Shown here: in pieces, positions 1 to 8,350 of the stretch
Layout: every line of letters begins with the position of its first letter
How positions within the stretch are numbered: position 1 is the stretch's first letter
Source: Enterobacteriaceae bacterium UBA2655
Lineage (GTDB): Bacteria > Pseudomonadota > Gammaproteobacteria > Enterobacterales > Enterobacteriaceae
Assembly: GCA_002359495.1 (NCBI GenBank)
Contig: DENB01000087.1
Coordinates: 1-26,408 of the forward strand
Direction of reading: 5' to 3'
DNA: 26,408 nt
Position numbers and translations under genes: made by a program
The notes under the pieces: model-generated
What the model saw: only the letters and a program-made list of their open reading frames with translations
Told to the model about the DNA's origin: nothing
Database searches by the model: none

Positions 1-33
1 TAGGGCGGGGAGGATGTCAAATCTCGACAAGCA

Positions 34-942
34 TTAAAACAGGCTCTTAACGGTTTCCGCGACGCGGCTGTTGCCGAGGCTTTCGCCTATCACATCCAGC
101 ATGCGCGTCGCTGGCACCGGGGCTAATGGGCCTTCGATCTTACATTCGCCCGGCGGCTGGAAGCGCGGTTTCGGCGGCGCGTCTGGCTTGCTGGTTGGGC
201 CGGACGGCGGCGCGGCATGCAGCGGCTCGTTCAGCAACTGGCTGGGACGCACCAGCGTAATGTCGGCCGGCAGCGTCGGCAGCATCTGCTGAAGCACGCG
301 TACCGTATTGGGATGGGGATGGCCAATGGCGATGGCGTAGCCGTTACGTTGTGCCATGCGCACCGCGCGCGAAAATTGCTGGCGCACCGCCTCCTCATTC
401 TGGCTATCGTCCAGGAAGACGCGACGCTTAAGCACCTTCACATGGGTGCCCTGCGCAGCGGGGATCGACTGGCTGTTGCCGATGGTCATGCTGTCGAGAA
501 AGTAGAGGTTGTACTGGTCGAGCGTCTGCATCACCTTCTGCATGCCGAACAGGCTGGAGGTCATTTTGCTGCCCATGTGGTTGTTCAACCCCACGGCGTA
601 AGGCACCTTGTTGACCGCGCTGCGGATGATGCGCTCAATTTCGGCGCTGGGCATCTCCGGCGTCAGCGTATCTTTCTCCAGCGGCTGCTTGCTGAGCGGC
701 GCCATCGGCAGATGAATCAGCACTTCATGCCCAAGCTGGTGCGCTTTCGTCGCCATCGCATGCGCCCCCGGCGCGTTCGGCAATACCGCTACGGAGATGG
801 CCGGCGGCATCTGCAGCACTTTGTTCTCTTCTTTGGGTCGGTAGCCGAAATCGTCAATGACGATAGCGAGTTTGCCGGCGTGAGCGACGGCGCTGAGCAG
901 CAGGCCGCTTACGAGCAGAGTCGTTTTGCAAAGTCGAAACAA
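34..942 (-). CDS. yibQ: Divergent polysaccharide deacetylase family protein YibQ
   Basis: The 302-residue product begins with a hydrophobic signal peptide ending near the AHA-G junction (about residue 22), so it is probably periplasmic. A NodB-like deacetylase fold of the divergent Polysacc_deac_2 (PF04748) type follows. Conserved stretches are VIDDFGY, HLPMAPLSKQPLE, NNHMGSKMTS, YFLDSMT and AIGHPHP. The C-terminal third is a Pro-rich linker and a variable tail. The substrate is not established for this family. The start is probably TTG at 940-942: it lies 3 nt after the envC stop, has an AGGA in the end of envC at suitable distance, and no later start keeps the signal peptide. The envC-yibQ order matches E. 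coli, so the two are likely cotranscribed. Identity is by recalled similarity to E. coli YibQ. Confidence 0.93.
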   Translation of the reverse strand: MFRLCKTTLLVSGLLLSAVAHAGKLAIVIDDFGYRPKEENKVLQMPPAISVAVLPNAPGAHAMATKAHQLGHEVLIHLPMAPLSKQPLEKDTLTPEMPSAEIERIIRSAVNKVPYAVGLNNHMGSKMTSSLFGMQKVMQTLDQYNLYFLDSMTIGNSQSIPAAQGTHVKVLKRRVFLDDSQNEEAVRQQFSRAVRMAQRNGYAIAIGHPHPNTVRVLQQMLPTLPADITLVRPSQLLNEPLHAAPPSGPTSKPDAPPKPRFQPPGECKIEGPLAPVPATRMLDVIGESLGNSRVAETVKSLF

Positions 943-945
943 AGC

Positions 946-2247
946 TTATTTTCCTAACCACGGCAGTGGATTGACGGCCTTTCCCTGGCGCCGGATTTCA
1001 AAATAGAGTGAAGGCGTGCCGCGACCGCCGCTGGTGCCGACCAGCGCTACAGGCTGTCCCGCTTTCACCTGCGTGCCGACGCTTACCAGCGCGCTTTGGT
1101 TATAGCCATACAGGCTCATGTCGCCTTTGCCATGCTCAATCACCACCACCAGACCGTAGCCCTGCAGCCAGTCCGCCATCAGGACGCGGCCGTCGGCGAT
1201 CGCTTTTACTTCGCTGCCTTCCGGCGCATCGATCACCAGACCTTTCCAGCGCAGCTCGCCCTGCAGCATTTCGCCGAAGCGATGTTCGATACGGCCGCGC
1301 ACCGGCCAGCGCGCCTGCGCGGACGGGCTGCCGAGGCCGCCGGTGCGCGCCATCAGCTCGCGTTCGCTTTGGGTGGGTTGGTAAGAGGAGCCTTTGGCTT
1401 TCGCCTGCGCCTGACGCTGGCGCACTTTTTCCGCCTCGCGCGCTTCGCGTTCGGCTCGTTCGCGCGCTTCCCGCTCGGCGCGGGCGATTTTATCCTGCAG
1501 ACGGCTCTCGTTCTGGCGCATCTCCACCAGGTCGGCCTGATCTTTTTCCAGCGCGCTTTCTAGCGCGCTCAGGGTTTTTTTCCGCGCCGCGCTCGCCTGC
1601 TGCAATTTATCCTGCTGCGCCTGCTGCTGGCCGAGCAGGGATTTTTGCTGCTGCTGTTTCTGCTCAAGCGCGGTTTTTTGCTGGGCGAGCTGCGCGCGCG
1701 TCTGTTTCAGATCGTCGATATTCTGCCGACGCGCCGCGTTCAGATAGCCGAAATAGGCGAGAATGCGCTCGCTGCGCTGGCTCTCTTCGCCGCCCAGCAG
1801 CAGCTGCACGCCGTTATGCTTGCCCTGACGGAACGCCGCATCCAACTGCTCGGCGAGCAGGCTTTCCTGTTGGGACTGTTGTTTCTCCAGGCGGGCGATC
1901 GAGGCGGTAAGTTGGGCGATGTCGTTGTTCAGCGCATTCAGGCTGTTGCGCGTTTCGCGCAGCTGTCGGCTCGCCTGCGCAATCACCTTTTCCTGGCTTT
2001 GCAGCTGATCGAGCAGCTTGCTGCGCTGAATTTTCTGCGCCTTTACGCTTTTCTCTTTTTCAGCGATATCCTGCTGAATGGATTTTAGCTGGGATTTGCT
2101 GTCGTCCGCGCTGTGTGCCGCAAAGGGCAACAGCAGCGAGCCCGAACAGATCAGGCCGAGGGCGAGGGCGGACAAGCGTATGGGCAACGGTAAACCTGAG
2201 CCGCTGCGACGGGTCCTTGTAGATAAAACGGTCGCTTTTCCCTTCAT
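946..2247 (-). CDS. envC: Murein hydrolase activator EnvC
   Basis: The 433-residue periplasmic protein activates the septal amidases AmiA and AmiB during cell separation (known for the family). A basic N-terminus and hydrophobic segment ending AAHSADD form the signal peptide. A long Gln/Lys/Glu-rich coiled coil covers roughly residues 45-290, and a LytM/M23 domain fills the last 120 residues (GELRWKGLVI, EVKAIADGRVLMADWLQGYG, IEHGKGDMSLYGYN, SLYFEIRRQG). The zinc-binding peptidase residues are not intact (YGYN where active enzymes have a YGH-type motif), as expected for a regulatory LytM protein. The frame stays open upstream to 2397, but the ATG at 2245-2247 gives the usual length and signal peptide. 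It lies directly upstream of yibQ. The gpmI gene that precedes envC in E. coli is absent here. Confidence 0.96.
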   Translation of the reverse strand: MKGKATVLSTRTRRSGSGLPLPIRLSALALGLICSGSLLLPFAAHSADDSKSQLKSIQQDIAEKEKSVKAQKIQRSKLLDQLQSQEKVIAQASRQLRETRNSLNALNNDIAQLTASIARLEKQQSQQESLLAEQLDAAFRQGKHNGVQLLLGGEESQRSERILAYFGYLNAARRQNIDDLKQTRAQLAQQKTALEQKQQQQKSLLGQQQAQQDKLQQASAARKKTLSALESALEKDQADLVEMRQNESRLQDKIARAEREARERAEREAREAEKVRQRQAQAKAKGSSYQPTQSERELMARTGGLGSPSAQARWPVRGRIEHRFGEMLQGELRWKGLVIDAPEGSEVKAIADGRVLMADWLQGYGLVVVIEHGKGDMSLYGYNQSALVSVGTQVKAGQPVALVGTSGGRGTPSLYFEIRRQGKAVNPLPWLGK

Positions 2248-2355
2248 AGGCCAATGATTATTCCACGATGAATAGTTGCTTTCCAGCCATCCCGCCAGGG
2301 ATTTCCTTTTCCAAACATGTCTGTAACTTGTCAACCTTGGCATAAGGGTTGCGAC

Positions 2356-2384
2356 ATTATGGCAATAAAACCCATTTTTTTGAA
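2356..2384 (-). promoter_or_regulatory. Possible sigma-70 promoter for envC-yibQ
   Basis: On the minus strand TTCAAA (2384-2379) lies 17 nt upstream of CATAAT (2361-2356), about 100 nt before the envC start. With gpmI missing from this locus, envC needs its own promoter. The match is moderate and rests on box similarity alone. Confidence 0.3.
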
Positions 2385-2421
2385 AAATGGCACACAAATC
2401 GTCACTCTGACCGCTTAGCGT

Positions 2422-2450
2422 CTGTACATGCGAAGTGGCGCAGGTATACT
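2422..2450 (+). promoter_or_regulatory. Possible promoter for the yibN-grxC-secB-gpsA-cysE run
   Basis: A good -10 hexamer, TATACT, lies at 2445-2450, about 50 nt before the yibN start. The -35 at the right distance (CTGTAC, 2422-2427) is poor, so an activator or a different spacing may apply. The two genes on either side, envC and yibN, diverge, so this interval must hold promoters in both directions. Confidence 0.35.
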
Positions 2451-2500
2451 CAGAACCCTTGTTTTAGCTTATTTAGCCCGGTTTGGAGTCGTTACCCCTC

Positions 2501-2932
2501 ATGCAAGAAATTATGCAGTTTGCAAGCAATCACACCATCCTTTGTCTGGCATGGGTCGTTTTATTGGTTCTGGTGATTGTGACCACCGTTAAAGGTATGT
2601 TCTCAAAAGTAAAAACTATCAGCCGCGGCGAAGCAACCCGTCTGATAAATAAAGAAGACGCGGTGGTGGTGGACGTGCGTTCACGCGACGAATATCGTAA
2701 AGGGCATATTTCTGGCGCCCTGAACGTCGCGGCGGCGGATATTAAAAAAGGCAGCTTTGGCGAGCTGGAAAAGCATAAAGCGCAGCCCATAATTGTAGTT
2801 TGTGCGACCGGTCAAAGCGCAGGCGAGCCTGCCACACAATTGAGCGCCGCTGGCTTCTCGCAGGTTTCCGTGCTGAAAGACGGCATCGGCGGCTGGAGCG
2901 GCGAAAATCTGCCGCTGGTACGCGGTAAATAA
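2501..2932 (+). CDS. yibN: Membrane-anchored rhodanese-like protein YibN
   Basis: The 143-residue protein has one N-terminal transmembrane segment (about residues 12-30) and a cytoplasmic rhodanese domain (about 40-140). Visible family motifs are [21 protein letters not shown] and [18 protein letters not shown]. The catalytic-loop position carries Cys101 ([14 protein letters not shown]), where active sulfurtransferases place their cysteine, so activity is plausible. The start was set at ATG 2501 because the protein then aligns with E. coli YibN at 143 residues; an in-frame TTG at 2483 would include the likely SD, GGAG 2485-2488. It opens the plus-strand run and is followed 20 nt later by grxC. 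The physiological substrate is not known to me. Confidence 0.94.
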   Translation: MQEIMQFASNHTILCLAWVVLLVLVIVTTVKGMFSKVKTISRGEATRLINKEDAVVVDVRSRDEYRKGHISGALNVAAADIKKGSFGELEKHKAQPIIVVCATGQSAGEPATQLSAAGFSQVSVLKDGIGGWSGENLPLVRGK

Positions 2933-2952
2933 TCCCCTTTTGAGGTACTAAA

Positions 2953-3207
2953 ATGGCGAACGTTGAGATTTACACCAAAGCAACCTGTCCTTACTGCCAC
3001 CGGGCGAAGGCACTGCTGACTCAGAAAGGTGTGACGTTTCAGGAGATCCCCATCGACGGCGACGCAGCGAAACGCGAAGAGATGATTAAACGCAGCGGCC
3101 GCACTACGGTGCCTCAGATTTTTATCGATGCGCAGCACATTGGCGGCTGCGACGATCTTTTTGCGCTGGATGGTCGTGAAGGACTGGACCCGTTATTGCA
3201 GGCGTAA
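2953..3207 (+). CDS. grxC: Glutaredoxin 3 (GrxC)
   Basis: This 84-residue cytoplasmic glutaredoxin reduces protein and glutathione-mixed disulfides using glutathione. The dithiol active site CPYC is at residues 12-15. The cis-proline element TVPQIFI and the glutathione-binding GGCDDL follow, all as in E. coli Grx3 (83 residues). A short GAGGT precedes the ATG. It sits between yibN and secB, the usual enterobacterial order. Confidence 0.98.
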   Translation: MANVEIYTKATCPYCHRAKALLTQKGVTFQEIPIDGDAAKREEMIKRSGRTTVPQIFIDAQHIGGCDDLFALDGREGLDPLLQA

Positions 3208-3247
3208 TTCTACGACCAGGATTTTTTAACTTACAGGACTTAGTAAC

Positions 3248-3718
3248 ATGTCAGAACAAACCACTAATGAAATGACGTTCCAGATTCAACGTGTCTACAC
3301 CAAAGACATCTCTTTCGAGGCGCCTAACGCACCTCAGGTTTTCCAGAAAGAGTGGGAGCCGGAAGTCAAACTGGATCTGGACACCGCCTCGTCTCAACTG
3401 GCTGAAGACGTGTATGAAGTGGTTCTGCGTGTCACCGTTACCGCCAGCGTCGGCGAAGAGACCGCGTTCCTGTGCGAAGTACAGCAGGGCGGCATCTTCA
3501 CCATCAGCGGTATCGATGGAAACCAGATGGCGCATTGCCTGGGCGCATACTGCCCGAACATTCTGTTCCCGTATGCGCGTGAATGCATCACCAGCCTGGT
3601 TTCTCGCGGCACCTTCCCGCAGCTTAACCTGGCGCCGGTCAATTTTGATGCGCTGTTTATGAATTATCTGCAACAGCAGCAGCAAGGTGAAGGCGCCGCA
3701 CCGCATCAGGATGCCTGA
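3248..3718 (+). CDS. secB: Protein-export chaperone SecB
   Basis: SecB is a 156-residue homotetrameric cytosolic chaperone that holds preproteins unfolded and passes them to SecA. The sequence carries typical SecB stretches ([59 protein letters not shown]) and an acidic-to-Gln-rich C-terminus. The last base of its TGA (3716-3718) is the first base of the gpsA ATG, a TGATG junction that suggests translational coupling. The preceding TTACAGGACTTAGTAAC supplies an AGGA ribosome-binding site. Confidence 0.98.
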   Translation: MSEQTTNEMTFQIQRVYTKDISFEAPNAPQVFQKEWEPEVKLDLDTASSQLAEDVYEVVLRVTVTASVGEETAFLCEVQQGGIFTISGIDGNQMAHCLGAYCPNILFPYARECITSLVSRGTFPQLNLAPVNFDALFMNYLQQQQQGEGAAPHQDA

Positions 3719-4737
3719 TGAGTACGCATAACGCTTCCATTAGCGTCATCGGTGCTGGCTCGTACGGCACCGCACTGGCGATTACCTTGGCCCGCAACGG
3801 CCATCCGGTCCTGCTGTGGGGCCATAACCCGCAGCATCTTGCTCAGCTGCAGGCCGACCGCTGCAACGCCGCTTTCCTGCCCGATGTGCCTTTTCCCGAC
3901 AATCTCGCTCTCGAACCCGATTTAGCGCAGGCTATCGCCGCCAGCCGCGATCTGTTGATCGTGGTGCCGAGCCATGTGTTTGGCGACGTGCTGAAGCAGA
4001 TCGCGCCTTTTTTGCGTAACGATTCCCGCATTGTCTGGGCGACGAAAGGGCTGGAACGGGAAACCGGACGGCTGTTGCAGGATGTAGCGCGCGAGATCCT
4101 CGGCGAGTCGATTCCACTGGCGGTGATTTCCGGGCCGACCTTCGCCAAAGAGCTGGCGGCAGGCTTGCCGACCGCGATCGCGCTGGCGGCGACCGATGCA
4201 CAGTTCGCCGACGACCTGCAGCAGAAGCTGCACTGCGGTAAAAGCTTCCGCGTCTATAACAATCCCGATTTTGTCGGCGTACAGCTGGGCGGCGCGGTGA
4301 AAAACGTCATCGCCATCGGTGCCGGCATTTCAGACGGCATCGGCTTCGGCGCCAACGCCCGTACCGCGCTGATCACGCGCGGCCTGGCGGAAATGAGCCG
4401 CCTTGGCGCGGCGCTGGGCGCCGATCCCACCACCTTTATGGGCATGGCGGGCTTGGGCGATTTGGTGCTGACCTGCACCGACAACCAGTCGCGCAACCGT
4501 CGCTTCGGCATTATGTTGGGGCAAGGCGACGACGTCGATACCGCGCAACGCAATATCGGACAAGTTGTAGAAGGCTACAAAAATACTAAAGAAGTCAGGG
4601 CGTTAGCTGAAAGATTTGGCGTTGAAATGCCAATAACCGAGCAAATTTATCAGGTATTATATTGCGAAAAACCGGCGCGAGAGGCAGCATTGACTCTGCT
4701 TGGCCGTGCACGGAAGGACGAAAACAGCAATAGCTGA
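3718..4737 (+). CDS. gpsA: Glycerol-3-phosphate dehydrogenase [NAD(P)+] GpsA
   Basis: The 339-residue cytoplasmic enzyme reduces dihydroxyacetone phosphate to sn-glycerol 3-phosphate for phospholipid synthesis. An N-terminal Rossmann fold opens with [11 protein letters not shown] (about residues 11-21). The central [14 protein letters not shown] and SGPTFAKE motifs are followed by the catalytic-lysine region [13 protein letters not shown] and then [20 protein letters not shown]. Length matches E. coli (339). It overlaps secB by 1 nt. Together with glpF-glpK-glpX further along, it frames glycerol 3-phosphate metabolism in this window. Confidence 0.98.
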   Translation: MSTHNASISVIGAGSYGTALAITLARNGHPVLLWGHNPQHLAQLQADRCNAAFLPDVPFPDNLALEPDLAQAIAASRDLLIVVPSHVFGDVLKQIAPFLRNDSRIVWATKGLERETGRLLQDVAREILGESIPLAVISGPTFAKELAAGLPTAIALAATDAQFADDLQQKLHCGKSFRVYNNPDFVGVQLGGAVKNVIAIGAGISDGIGFGANARTALITRGLAEMSRLGAALGADPTTFMGMAGLGDLVLTCTDNQSRNRRFGIMLGQGDDVDTAQRNIGQVVEGYKNTKEVRALAERFGVEMPITEQIYQVLYCEKPAREAALTLLGRARKDENSNS

Positions 4738-4805
4738 GGCGGGAAGCTCGGCATCATTACCTGGAGCGCCAGATCGAGCGCTTTTTTTCTCGGGAGAATG
4801 CAGCA

Positions 4806-5624
4806 ATGTCGTCTGATGAATTAGAAATGGTCTGGAACAATATCAAAGCTGAAGCGCGAGCGCTGGCCGACTGCGAGCCGATGCTCGCCAGCTTTTACCA
4901 TGCGACATTGCTTAAGCATGAAAACCTCGGCAGCGCCCTCAGCTATATGCTGGCGAACAAGCTGGCCAACGCCATTATGCCCGCTATCGCCATCCGCGAA
5001 ATCGTCGAAGAAGCCTATCGCCAGGATCCCTCGATGATCGCGTCGGCGGCCTGCGATATTCAGGCTGTGCGCCAGCGCGACCCGGCTGTCGACAAATACT
5101 CTACGCCGCTGCTTTATCTGAAAGGCTTCCACGCCTTACAGGCTTACCGCATCGGCCACTGGCTGTGGAATGAGGGGCGTCGCGCCTTGGCCGTTTATCT
5201 GCAAAACGAAATTTCCGTCTCGTTCGCCGTTGATATCCACCCGGCGGCGCACATCGGCCATGGGATTATGCTCGACCATGCGACCGGTATCGTCATCGGC
5301 GAAACGGCGGTAGTGGAAAATGACGTCTCGATCCTGCAATCGGTTACCCTGGGGGGAACCGGCAAAACCAGCGGCGACCGCCATCCGAAAATCCGTGAAG
5401 GCGTGATGATCGGCGCCGGAGCGAAGATTCTCGGCAATATCGAAGTGGGGCGAGGCGCGAAAATCGGCGCCGGCTCGGTGGTATTACAGCCGGTGCCGCC
5501 GCACACCACCGCCGCGGGCGTTCCCGCGCGTATCGTCGGCAAACCCGCCAGTGACAAGCCGGCGATGGATATGGATCAACACTTCAGCGGTCTGCCGGGC
5601 TTCGAGTACGGCGACGGTATTTAA
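4806..5624 (+). CDS. cysE: Serine O-acetyltransferase CysE
   Basis: The 272-residue enzyme acetylates L-serine with acetyl-CoA, the committed step of cysteine synthesis, and is classically feedback-inhibited by cysteine. An alpha-helical N-terminal domain (about 1-140) precedes a left-handed beta-helix of hexapeptide repeats ([20 protein letters not shown] onward). Asp143 and His158 are the catalytic pair. The GGTGK loop and the PARIVG C-terminal segment are present. GGGAG at about 4793-4797 is a good ribosome-binding site. Its stop codon overlaps that of convergent trmL through a shared TTAA. An 68-nt gap from gpsA leaves room for a separate promoter, but I see no clear one. Confidence 0.98.
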   Translation: MSSDELEMVWNNIKAEARALADCEPMLASFYHATLLKHENLGSALSYMLANKLANAIMPAIAIREIVEEAYRQDPSMIASAACDIQAVRQRDPAVDKYSTPLLYLKGFHALQAYRIGHWLWNEGRRALAVYLQNEISVSFAVDIHPAAHIGHGIMLDHATGIVIGETAVVENDVSILQSVTLGGTGKTSGDRHPKIREGVMIGAGAKILGNIEVGRGAKIGAGSVVLQPVPPHTTAAGVPARIVGKPASDKPAMDMDQHFSGLPGFEYGDGI

Positions 5625-6094
5625 GATTTGATCAGCGCGCCGGCATAGCCAAGCTGGCGCCAGGCTTCATACACCACCACCGACACTGCGTTCGACAAAT
5701 TCATGCTGCGGCTTTCCGGCGCCATTGGAATACGAATTTTCTGTTCCGCCGGCAGCGCATCCAGAATCGCGGCGGGCAGTCCGCGGCTCTCCGGGCCGAA
5801 CAGCAAATAATCGCCCTGTTGATAATCGACGGCGCTGTGCGCCGGCGTGCCTTTGGTCGTCAGGGCAAACAGACGCTGCGGGCATTCCGCCGCGACAAAA
5901 GCGTCATAGCTGGCATGGCGTTTGATCGCGGTAAACTCGTGGTAGTCCAGCCCGGCGCGGCGCAGGCGCTTATCATCCCAGGCGAAACCCAGCGGCTCGA
6001 TCAGATGAAGCTGAAAGCCGGTATTGGCGCAAAGACGAATGATATTACCGGTATTGGGTGGGATTTCTGGTTCAAATAAGACAATGTTTAACAT
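5621..6094 (-). CDS. trmL: tRNA (cytidine/uridine-2'-O-)-methyltransferase TrmL
   Basis: The 157-residue SPOUT methyltransferase 2'-O-methylates the wobble base (position 34) of leucine tRNAs in E. coli. The trefoil-knot motifs are all present: [15 protein letters not shown] near residues 12-26, [11 protein letters not shown] near 97-107, and [20 protein letters not shown] near the end. It begins 35 nt after the cpxA stop on the same strand, so it may be a third cistron of the cpxRA transcript here, unlike in E. coli where the genes are far apart. A GGGGG just before the ATG may serve as ribosome-binding site. The 3' end meets cysE tail to tail with a 4-nt overlap and no separate terminator. 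Confidence 0.97.
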   Translation of the reverse strand: MLNIVLFEPEIPPNTGNIIRLCANTGFQLHLIEPLGFAWDDKRLRRAGLDYHEFTAIKRHASYDAFVAAECPQRLFALTTKGTPAHSAVDYQQGDYLLFGPESRGLPAAILDALPAEQKIRIPMAPESRSMNLSNAVSVVVYEAWRQLGYAGALIKS

Positions 6095-6129
6095 AAGGCC
6101 CCCGATAACGAGGGCCGAAGCATAACAAA

Positions 6130-7506
6130 TTATTGGCGCGCGGAGTACAGCGGCAGCCAGATTGTCAGGCGCAGCCCGCCTAACGGACTGTCGTCCGCCT
6201 TCACCCAGCCGCGATGCTGCTGAATGGCTGTTTCCACAATCGCCAGGCCCAGCCCGGTGCCGCCGGATTCGCGGTCGCGCGCCTCGTCGGTGCGGTAGAA
6301 CGGACGGAAAATTTGTTCGCGATCTTCCGCGCTGACGCCAGGGCCGTCATCGTCCACGTGTACGGTAATCCCTTTGATATCCACTGAGAAGCTGACGCTG
6401 ATATGCGAATCAGAGTAGCGCAGCGCGTTACGCACAATGTTCTCCAACGCGCTCTCCAGCGCATGCGGGTTGCCGTAAAGCGGCCAGGGTCCGGGCGGAT
6501 AGGGAATATCGAGCCTTTTGCCCATCTGCTCCGCCTCGAATCGGGCATCTTCCAGCACGCCATTCCAGAGCTGATTGGCCTTCATCGCTTCGCTGACCAG
6601 CGCGTTTTTGTGCTGCGTACGCGACAGCACCAGAAGATCGTTGATCATGCCGTCCAGCCGCTGCGCCTCCATCTCAATACGCGCCAGCTCTTTTCCTTCG
6701 CCGTGACGCCGCCGCAGCAGGGCTGTCGCTAGCTGCAGGCGCGTCAGAGGCGTCCGCAGCTCATGGCTGATATCTGATAGCAGACGCTGCTGTGCGGTCA
6801 TCATTCTTTCCAGCGCGCTTACCATCTGGTTAAAGCTCGAACCTGCCGCCAGAAACTCCTGCGGGCCGGATTCCAGCTCAGGATGCTGACGCAGATTGCC
6901 GCTGGCGACCTCATCGGCGGCATATTTCAGTTTGCGCGCCGGACGCGCCAGGCTCCAGGCGAGCCAGAGCAGCAGCGGCGAGCTGATAAGCATGGTGACG
7001 ATCAGCAGCAGAAGCGGACGATCAAAAAGCAGGTTGATAAAATCGAGCTGCGAGCTGGTGGCGGGGCGGATCATATAGAGCTGATAGTTATCTTCGCCGT
7101 CACGCACGGCAAAAGGACCGACCAGCTCGACGCGGCCGTACTTCTTTTTTTGCGGATGATCGGCGTTATCGGATTGTCCGATAAAATTGCGGATCACCTG
7201 CATCTCGTTATGCTGGGCGCCGATAACGCGCCCTTCGCTGGTTACCAGCAGCAGGCGCTGGCCGGGAGGCGCCCATTTATCGATGGCGCGAAACAGCCTG
7301 CGCCACCACATCAAATCGTTGGGCGGATCTTCCGACAGTTCCGCCTCAACATGCTGCTCTATCATTACGCCCTGACGCTGCTCGCTTTCCATCAGCGACG
7401 TCATCTGACGCGAATCCAGTTTGGGCACCATCAGCACCAGCATCAACACCAACGCCAGAGTTAACCAGAAGATGGCAAAGATACGGGTGGTCAAACTTCC
7501 AATCAT
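6130..7506 (-). CDS. cpxA: Envelope stress sensor histidine kinase CpxA
   Basis: The 458-residue inner-membrane kinase/phosphatase senses envelope protein misfolding and controls CpxR. It has a transmembrane segment at about 8-28, a periplasmic sensor domain (about 30-163), a second transmembrane segment (about 164-187) and a HAMP linker. The HisKA box [13 protein letters not shown] follows, with phospho-acceptor His248 at the same number as in E. coli. The HATPase domain shows [17 protein letters not shown] and [13 protein letters not shown]. Its ATG overlaps the cpxR TGA in an ATGA junction, so translation is probably coupled. Confidence 0.98.
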   Translation of the reverse strand: MIGSLTTRIFAIFWLTLALVLMLVLMVPKLDSRQMTSLMESEQRQGVMIEQHVEAELSEDPPNDLMWWRRLFRAIDKWAPPGQRLLLVTSEGRVIGAQHNEMQVIRNFIGQSDNADHPQKKKYGRVELVGPFAVRDGEDNYQLYMIRPATSSQLDFINLLFDRPLLLLIVTMLISSPLLLWLAWSLARPARKLKYAADEVASGNLRQHPELESGPQEFLAAGSSFNQMVSALERMMTAQQRLLSDISHELRTPLTRLQLATALLRRRHGEGKELARIEMEAQRLDGMINDLLVLSRTQHKNALVSEAMKANQLWNGVLEDARFEAEQMGKRLDIPYPPGPWPLYGNPHALESALENIVRNALRYSDSHISVSFSVDIKGITVHVDDDGPGVSAEDREQIFRPFYRTDEARDRESGGTGLGLAIVETAIQQHRGWVKADDSPLGGLRLTIWLPLYSARQ

Positions 7507-8201
7507 GATGTCGAAACCATCAGGTAGCCGCGGCCGCGTAAGGTTTTAAACCAGGGATGGCCGTCGCGGCGCTCAGGCAGTTTGCGACGCAGGTTTGAAA
7601 TGTGCATATCGATGGCGCGGTCGAACGGCGTTAAGCGTTTGCCCAGCACTTCCTGACTTAAATGTTCGCGTGAAACGACCTGACCGAGATGCTGCGCCAG
7701 CAGGTACAGCAGCGTGAACTCCGTGCCGGTGAGATCCAGCGTTTCGTTATCGAAGCTGGCTTCCTGACGGCCCGGGTTTAAACGCAGGCAATCCACTTCG
7801 AGGGTAGGCGAGCTGTTGTCATGCTGCTGTTGCTGCTCGCTCCAGTTTGAACGGCGCAGAATCGCGCGTATGCGCGCCACCAGTTCGCGATCGTTGAACG
7901 GCTTAGGCAGATAGTCATCCGCGCCCAGTTCAAGCCCCAGCACGCGATCCAGCTCGCTGCCGCGCGCGGTAAGCATAATGACGGGGGTCTGGTGCTGTTG
8001 ACGCAGCTCTTTTAACGTATCGATGCCGTTCTTTTTCGGCATCATGACATCAAGCAGCAACAGGTCGATAGAGTTGTCCAGCAGGTTCAGCGCCTGCTCG
8101 CCATCGCTGGCAACCACGACTTCAAAACCTTCCATTTCCAACAGTTCTTTTAAGAGCGAAGTCAATTCGCGGTCATCATCAACCAACAGGATCTTATTCA
8201 T
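7503..8201 (-). CDS. cpxR: Envelope stress response regulator CpxR
   Basis: The 232-residue OmpR/PhoB-family regulator has a receiver domain (1-120) with acidic pocket DDD at 8-10, phospho-acceptor Asp51 (LLLLDVMMPKKNG) and Lys in LPKPFN. The C-terminal winged helix ends RRKLPERRDGHPWFKTLRGRGYL. When phosphorylated by CpxA it binds GTAAA-N5-GTAAA boxes; a perfect one lies at 8256-8270 in the divergent interval with cpxP, implying autoregulation. The start was placed at 8201 because GGAGGG lies 8 nt upstream and the length equals the family norm; the open frame upstream to 8306 adds non-homologous sequence. Confidence 0.98.
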   Translation of the reverse strand: MNKILLVDDDRELTSLLKELLEMEGFEVVVASDGEQALNLLDNSIDLLLLDVMMPKKNGIDTLKELRQQHQTPVIMLTARGSELDRVLGLELGADDYLPKPFNDRELVARIRAILRRSNWSEQQQQHDNSSPTLEVDCLRLNPGRQEASFDNETLDLTGTEFTLLYLLAQHLGQVVSREHLSQEVLGKRLTPFDRAIDMHISNLRRKLPERRDGHPWFKTLRGRGYLMVSTS

Positions 8202-8255
8202 TTTTATTGCCCTCCGCAGGCAAAATACCGTGAACCTATATCGGCAATCCAACGC

Positions 8256-8270
8256 TTTACGTAGTTTTAC
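8256..8270 (-). promoter_or_regulatory. CpxR box between cpxR and cpxP
   Basis: Read on the minus strand this is GTAAAACTACGTAAA, an exact match to the CpxR consensus GTAAA-N5-GTAAA. It lies 54 nt upstream of the cpxR start and 80 nt upstream of cpxP, so it can serve both. The match is seen in the sequence; use by CpxR is inferred from the family consensus and the neighbouring regulon members. Confidence 0.88.
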
Positions 8271-8301
8271 ACCCCCTGACGGATGTTTGCAGCTATCGCC
8301 G

Positions 8302-8307
8302 TACACT
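8302..8307 (+). promoter_or_regulatory. Probable cpxP -10 element
   Basis: TACACT at 8302-8307 is a good -10 hexamer 43 nt before the cpxP ATG. No clear -35 lies 16-18 nt upstream, as expected of an activator-dependent promoter. The CpxR box centre would fall near -50 relative to a start site around 8314. Confidence 0.5.
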
Positions 8308-8350
8308 GGCTCCTGTTGAATCGCAAAACGGAACGAACTGGGAGTAAACG

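Noticed and set aside
1..33. Window start before yibQ's stop codon
   Set aside because: Too short to judge; no terminator hairpin or gene can be recognised in it.
1008..2088. Long plus-strand frames over envC
   Set aside because: Arg/Ala/Pro- or Leu-rich translations arise from the Gln/Ala-rich coiled coil of envC on the other strand.
2306..2334. Perfect TTGACA (minus strand, 2334-2329) as envC -35
   Set aside because: The sequence 16-18 nt downstream (GAAAAG region) is not a -10 element.
2248..2397. Upstream extension of the envC frame by 50 codons
   Set aside because: The added residues are not similar to EnvC or GpmI and would bury the signal peptide.
8202..8306. Upstream extension of the cpxR frame
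   Set aside because: It covers the CpxR box and promoter region, and the start at 8201 has a strong ribosome-binding site.
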